Positions 22,586 through 26,449 of a stretch of 26,449 nt of DNA are shown in pieces; position 1 is the stretch's first letter, and every line of letters starts with the position of its first letter. The notes below the pieces were generated by a model. The model was not told the DNA's origin. It made no database searches and saw only the letters and a list, made by a program, of their open reading frames with translations. The position numbers and the translations under genes were made by a program. The DNA is taken from the NCBI GenBank assembly GCA_002506875.1, contig DAYJ01000098.1, forward strand, positions 1-26,449, read 5' to 3'. Source of the DNA: Euryarchaeota archaeon UBA40. GTDB taxonomy: Archaea; Thermoplasmatota; Poseidoniia; Poseidoniales; Thalassarchaeaceae.

Positions 22586-24109
22586 TCAGCGAAGGCCATC
22601 GACGCGGGCGAGGATTTCCTCAGGCCTGACGTAGAACTCCGTGATGATCTGTGCGACCTGATCCGACTTTCGGATGTCATTGAGCACCATCCAGTCTAGG
22701 ATGCGCTTACGGGTCCGGAGTTCATTCCGCATCCGCTCTTGGCTGAAGTTGATCTTAACCATAATTTTCTCAAGGACATATGATTTGCCACTGAAGTCGA
22801 AGTCGTCTCTCGATGGATCCCACTTGAACACTTCATTGGTGATGATTTCTTGGCTATGGGGGTCGACCCCTACAATCTCGACAATTTGCTTAGTTCGTCG
22901 TACACGTCGACCGTTGATTCTTGTCTGGATTTGAATTGCGATTGCCTCAAGTGCAGGTAAAAGGACACGTGGGATATCGATTGGCTTGTTCTCTAACCGG
23001 TGGACTAGTGATGCAGCTGAATCAGCGTGGACTGTAGAATAGGAACAGTGCCCTGTTGCCATTGCTTGGAATAGAACATATGCCTCAGAACCACGAATTT
23101 CACCCACAATGATGTATTCAGGTCGTTCACGGAGGGCGGCCTTGAGAAGTTCGAACTCTGTAATTTCTCCTTCCGAGGATTCACCTCCGAATCCTTGACG
23201 AGTAAGTCCTGGAATCCAGTTTGGCTGAGGGATGTTTACTTCACGTGTAGATTCGATACTGACGATTTTCATCTGCCATGGAATGAATAGGCACATCGCA
23301 TTCAGAGTAGTAGTTTTCCCGGAGGCAGTACCTCCAACGAATAGCATTGACACACCTTGCTGGAATGCGATCCATAGGTAGGCTACCATCAGGCTGGTCA
23401 TAGTCCGGAACGCTACAATATCGCATGGGCTGAACGGATCTTCACGGAATCGGCGAATACAGAATGCGGAACCTCGGGTCGATACTTCGCGACCGAGTTT
23501 CATGACAATACGGGAACCATCCATTAGCGTTGCATCAAGCAGAGGTTCCGCTACGGAGATATGCTTGCCGCAGCGCTGTGCGAGCTTAATCACATATGCT
23601 TCTAATTCATCATCTGTTGGCCATGCAATGGTCGTTTCCACGGATTCGAATTTTCGATGGTACGCGAAAATCGGAACATTTGTACCATCGAGTGAGATAT
23701 CCTCAACGTTAGCATCATTCATCAGCACGTCCATTCGGCCGTAACCAATTAGATCGCGTCGGATGTAGTAGAAAATCTTGGATCGAGACTTCTTGCTGAT
23801 TTTCATCCGGTATGATTTGATAATCTGATCCATCGCGGCGCGAAGGTATGCAACGGGATCAGCATCAATTTCCTCAATGTCCGCATTTAGTGCTTGGACG
23901 AAGATATTCATAATCTGGTCCTTCTGCTCGGTTTCCTTCTTGTTTAGTGGCGGTTCAATCACTTGGTAGAGGACATTCAGGGTGCGTAGATCGCGTACGA
24001 TCCGTGCGAAGGAATGCGGAGGAGACACCGGGTATTTGTCAAGTTCCTCGAACTTGTTCTGCTGCTTCTGCTGCTTTTTTCCTTGGCTGCCTCGTCCTCT
24101 CCGCGCCAT
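22586..24109 (-). CDS. Type II/IV secretion (pilus assembly) ATPase, TadA/PilB-like
   Basis: The 507-residue hexameric ATPase powers pilus assembly or secretion. Walker A is GGTASGKTT (259-267). The Asp-box region is IVSIESTREVNIPQPNW (282-298), Walker B EYIIVGEIRG (331-340) and the His box STVHADS (358-364). The N-terminus is very Lys/Gln rich (GKKQQKQQNK), encoded by a CTG/CTT repeat-like run. The strong Shine-Dalgarno GAGGTGA sits four bases before the ATG, and a TTATG with purine-rich flank near 24151 may be its TATA. It heads the operon followed by two TadC-like and two pilin-like genes. Archaellum FlaI is the close alternative, but no flagellin or other fla gene is present. Confidence 0.93.
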   Translation of the reverse strand: MARRGRGSQGKKQQKQQNKFEELDKYPVSPPHSFARIVRDLRTLNVLYQVIEPPLNKKETEQKDQIMNIFVQALNADIEEIDADPVAYLRAAMDQIIKSYRMKISKKSRSKIFYYIRRDLIGYGRMDVLMNDANVEDISLDGTNVPIFAYHRKFESVETTIAWPTDDELEAYVIKLAQRCGKHISVAEPLLDATLMDGSRIVMKLGREVSTRGSAFCIRRFREDPFSPCDIVAFRTMTSLMVAYLWIAFQQGVSMLFVGGTASGKTTTLNAMCLFIPWQMKIVSIESTREVNIPQPNWIPGLTRQGFGGESSEGEITEFELLKAALRERPEYIIVGEIRGSEAYVLFQAMATGHCSYSTVHADSAASLVHRLENKPIDIPRVLLPALEAIAIQIQTRINGRRVRRTKQIVEIVGVDPHSQEIITNEVFKWDPSRDDFDFSGKSYVLEKIMVKINFSQERMRNELRTRKRILDWMVLNDIRKSDQVAQIITEFYVRPEEILARVDGLR

Positions 24110-24164
24110 GGTGTCACCTCAGTGCATGCGGAATAGGCATGAGGATTGGCATAACCTTTGGCCT

Positions 24165-24713
24165 TCAATCAGTTCTGCTAAGGCCTTCCAAGAGGGCTTT
24201 CACCTCTTCCCGGAATGAATTGATGTCATCTTCGTTCTGAATCCGATAATTTGCCTCATTGATTAGTGCTTCAACACCCCAATTCCGCTCCCGTGTATCC
24301 CGTGTAGATGTGCCCTCATCATCAGATCGTCCCCGTCCACTCAATCTGGAGTCCCTGGTGCTCTCTGAAGCGAGAATCGCAAGAATATCCGGTCCATCTC
24401 CCATCAGTTCAATCAAAGCCTCTTTTTCGGGCGTGCTTCGCATACCGTCGATAAGGACGAGTGGATGTTTGGAAACTGCATTTTGAATGTCTGGCCATAA
24501 TCTTCTCAGGACGACATCATCTCCGAACTCTTTGCGGAGATCGACTGCTACTTCTCCGATGTTATCTCCGTTGGGTTCCAAGCCGCGCTTCGCGGTATCA
24601 GCACGAATCACATCTCCCATTGTGATTACTGGTATGTCCATCATCACAGCGATTTCGGAAGCCACACTCTTGCCCGATCCGGGAAGTCCTGTGAGTACCA
24701 GAACCCTTGACAT
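24165..24713 (-). CDS. UPF0200 family P-loop nucleotide kinase-like protein
   Basis: The 182-residue protein has Walker A GLPGSGKS at 9-16, then IPVITMGDVIRADTAKRGLE (27-46), VLIDGMRSTPEKEALIEL and RGRSDDEGTSTRDTRERNWG. This is the pattern of the archaeal UPF0200 family (e.g. MJ1399), related to dephospho-CoA and adenylate kinases but of unknown substrate. The length is typical. No Shine-Dalgarno is visible before the ATG at 24713. It stands 42 nt after the ABC permease gene and 55 nt before the pilus ATPase, all on the same strand, so cotranscription with either is possible. Confidence 0.88.
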   Translation of the reverse strand: MSRVLVLTGLPGSGKSVASEIAVMMDIPVITMGDVIRADTAKRGLEPNGDNIGEVAVDLRKEFGDDVVLRRLWPDIQNAVSKHPLVLIDGMRSTPEKEALIELMGDGPDILAILASESTRDSRLSGRGRSDDEGTSTRDTRERNWGVEALINEANYRIQNEDDINSFREEVKALLEGLSRTD

Positions 24714-24755
24714 GAGAGGTGGTATCTATTCGTCGCTCATGAACACACCGTACGC

Positions 24756-26393
24756 TCAGTTCTCGAACGGTGCGCTCCTCCACTTTCGATCAATCAGGCG
24801 GAGGAATAGGAAAGAGAAGGAAAGCAGAATAGCACAGATGCCCATGATGTAGGTCATATCAGTGGATTGCCTATCCTCTAATTTGAGTGCTTGAGCTTCA
24901 GCATCAAGGCCCGATGATGAGACCTGCATGCCCCAGTTTTCCAATAACGTGGTGTCTCCTTGTGTCCACGATAGAAGGAATAAGCCGATGAGTGGGAATG
25001 CTGTTGCCATCCAGAAGCGAGCCATGATGCCACTGTCAAAGATGGCCTTGTTTGGGCGTAGCCCCATTAGCCAAGCTGAGAGTGAGACGATGTAAATCGA
25101 GTTGGCGAGCATTACGACCATGGAGGCCAGCATTACATCCCATTGATTTAGCATCCATGCCATAAGGAGAATAAATAGGACTCCAATCCAACTGGTTAGT
25201 AGGAAGTAAGTCCAGATTTTTGCTCTTAGTAGTTCAGGTACCGAGACAGGCATCGTGTTGAGATGATCCGGTGCATCAATCGCATTCAGCCATGAGTAGA
25301 AATTGAATCCAAAGAAGCCGATGAATGGAGCATAGGATAGGAGATTGAATGGTATTGGGAAAGCAGCAAACTCTGCCCCCCATGCCATGAGTAGGAGAAA
25401 AAGAAGAGGGACAGCGAAGGACCCTAGCATCTTGAAGAGAGTCCCTGAACGAAGGACATCTACAATCTCCTTTGCGATAAGAATCCTCATGCGACTGTCC
25501 TCCTTCAATCCAAGTTTTCCGAGTCGTTCGAACATCGGTAAAAACAAATCATCTCGTGCAGATATCCTCACTTCGAAGTCTTCAGGAAGTAGGCCAGCGG
25601 CAATCCATGCAACGACGATACAAATCAGGAAACCCAGAGGAGTCCACCAGAAGATGGCGGTAGCATGGGCATAGAGACCGAGTACTACGCGGTCAATTGG
25701 AATGATATCCATGTAGACAGTGGCCCCAAGGAGAGCTGCTAGTATTGGGATACCGAATGTGAAAGGTTGTCCTCTGGATATCAATGTCGAGCCGAAGAAG
25801 GATAGTGCAATTCCCTGTGCCATCGTCAGTGAGACACACAATAGGAATGGTAGAAGCGACGACCATAGGAGCGGCGTCGAGATGCCTAGGAAAGATTGTG
25901 ACAGGATTCCTAAACCCATCCCAATTGTTACTGGTGTCAGAATTAGTACGATGTAGAATGCGACTTCCTTGAGGTAGTATGCAAGGTAGGTGGTTTGCAG
26001 ATCAATAGGTAACATAGCTGGTGATGCTAGAAGGAAATTTTTCCCACCACCACGTTGGGATACAATAGATTGTCCTAGGAAGGCGAAACTTCCCATGCCC
26101 ATTGAGAACAGGAACACCATGAGGTGGATACCCTGCCTTAATTCGTCAAAGGTGAAGGTTTCTCGAGCGAGTTCCTCGGCATTGGCCCCTACAACTCCAT
26201 CTCCAGTCAGGAATCGGAGACCAATTGTAACCGCCATCGCAACGACGGCAAGAAGAGCGGGGAAAAGGAGGATGCGCCGACTCTTGGCAAAGTCAACATT
26301 CTGTCGCCATTCCTCCTTGAACATCATCCAGAAAGTGATTGGAAAAGCATCGAGGAAATGTGCCTCATCCCGGCGAGCCGACACGGCTTTCAC
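24756..26393 (-). CDS. ABC transporter permease (ABC-2 like)
   Basis: The 545-residue integral membrane protein has roughly twelve hydrophobic helices in two halves. The first half begins at RRILLFPALLAVVAMAVTIG. The second half follows a cytoplasmic stretch near the middle (RISARDDLFLPMFERLG) and includes LFKMLGSFAVPLLFLLLMAW. It resembles large ABC-2 exporter permeases. The reading frame opens with a GTG at 26393 that overlaps the upstream gene stop as GTGA. A second GTG at 26384 is better placed after GAGGAGTGA and may be the true start. The substrate is unknown; drug, lipid or surface-polymer export are possibilities. The frame ends 42 nt before the UPF0200 gene. Confidence 0.75.
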   Translation of the reverse strand: MKAVSARRDEAHFLDAFPITFWMMFKEEWRQNVDFAKSRRILLFPALLAVVAMAVTIGLRFLTGDGVVGANAEELARETFTFDELRQGIHLMVFLFSMGMGSFAFLGQSIVSQRGGGKNFLLASPAMLPIDLQTTYLAYYLKEVAFYIVLILTPVTIGMGLGILSQSFLGISTPLLWSSLLPFLLCVSLTMAQGIALSFFGSTLISRGQPFTFGIPILAALLGATVYMDIIPIDRVVLGLYAHATAIFWWTPLGFLICIVVAWIAAGLLPEDFEVRISARDDLFLPMFERLGKLGLKEDSRMRILIAKEIVDVLRSGTLFKMLGSFAVPLLFLLLMAWGAEFAAFPIPFNLLSYAPFIGFFGFNFYSWLNAIDAPDHLNTMPVSVPELLRAKIWTYFLLTSWIGVLFILLMAWMLNQWDVMLASMVVMLANSIYIVSLSAWLMGLRPNKAIFDSGIMARFWMATAFPLIGLFLLSWTQGDTTLLENWGMQVSSSGLDAEAQALKLEDRQSTDMTYIMGICAILLSFSFLFLRLIDRKWRSAPFEN

Positions 26394-26449
26394 TCCTCTT
26401 CGGTCAAGCCATCGGATTCGGCTTCAATATCTTCTATGGAGCGTCCTAC
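26390..26449 (-). CDS. C-terminal end of upstream gene, probably ABC ATPase
   Basis: Nineteen codons and a TGA are seen (VGRSIEDIEAESDGLTEEE), entering from the right edge. The acidic tail has no domain of its own. Because it overlaps the ABC permease start by four bases (GTGA), the usual partner would be the ATP-binding subunit. The identity is inferred from gene order only. Confidence 0.5.
   Translation of the reverse strand, partial: VGRSIEDIEAESDGLTEEE

Noticed and set aside
24055..24085. CTG/CTT run as a microsatellite or mobile-element trace
   Set aside because: It lies within the ATPase gene and simply encodes the Lys/Gln-rich N-terminus.
19070..24109. Archaellum (fla/arl) operon
   Set aside because: There is an ATPase and platform protein of the shared family, but no flagellin, FlaH, FlaG/F or other archaellum genes; two platform proteins and pilin-like genes fit a pilus or tad-type system better.
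1..26449. CRISPR array, tRNA, rRNA, insertion sequence or prophage
   Set aside because: No regularly spaced repeats, cloverleaf sequences, rRNA stretches, transposase or integrase-like proteins were found by reading; genes are almost gap-free throughout.

Overview
The window looks like a compact archaeal chromosome segment of moderate GC. The best guess is a marine Thermoplasmatota of the Marine Group II (Poseidoniales) type. Archaeal signs are a PyrB/PyrI pair with a Cys4 zinc-binding PyrI, a UPF0200 kinase-like protein, a 2-phosphoglycerate-kinase-like protein, a one-domain Lrp/AsnC regulator, and an archaeal TadA/TadC-type pilus locus. Several starts have no Shine-Dalgarno but an AT-rich element about 25 nt upstream, as in leaderless archaeal genes. 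The lineage is inference, since no rRNA or marker tree is available. Several enzymes (class I aldolase, GlpX, the crotonases, the BoxB-like oxygenase) are of types best known from bacteria.

Region 1 (1-7058) is a catabolic cluster for acyl-CoA and probably aromatic-CoA compounds. An aldehyde dehydrogenase (N-terminus only) and a PaaG-type crotonase are divergent. Facing them is a tightly spaced seven-gene minus-strand run: FAD oxidoreductase, glutamate-competent enoyl-CoA hydratase, BoxB-like diiron benzoyl-CoA epoxidase homologue, an unrecognised 186-residue protein, EamA/DMT exporter-like permease, 3-hydroxyacyl-CoA dehydrogenase and a SemiSWEET. BoxB epoxidises the ring of an aromatic CoA thioester in the Box pathway, while PaaG, PaaF and PaaH analogues belong to the phenylacetate route. 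The set therefore looks like a hybrid of the two. No BoxA-type reductase or BoxC is visible.

Region 2 (7140-10849) is a plus-strand housekeeping run: moaE and moaC (molybdopterin), glpX-type fructose-1,6-bisphosphatase, class I fructose-bisphosphate aldolase, and exonuclease III.

Region 3 (10850-16419) is a minus-strand three-gene unit: a heptose-kinase-like GHMP kinase, a 931-residue secreted, sequon-rich, membrane-anchored surface protein, and a six-helix membrane protein with a long cytoplasmic helical domain. This may be a cell-surface glycoprotein system.

Region 4 (16533-19069) holds pyrB and pyrI on the plus strand, followed by a poly-T terminator, an Lrp-family regulator and a short 2-phosphoglycerate-kinase-like protein.

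Region 5 (19070-24109) is a minus-strand pilus or secretion operon. In transcription order it has a TadA/PilB-like ATPase, a TadC/PilC-like membrane protein, a second TadC-like protein with a large extracytoplasmic insertion, and two small pilin-like proteins. Upstream of it are a UPF0200 NTPase (24165-24713) and the end of an ABC transporter operon (permease plus the last codons of the preceding gene).

No rRNA, tRNA, CRISPR array, insertion sequence or integrase was seen. There is no gene-free stretch longer than about 120 bases.
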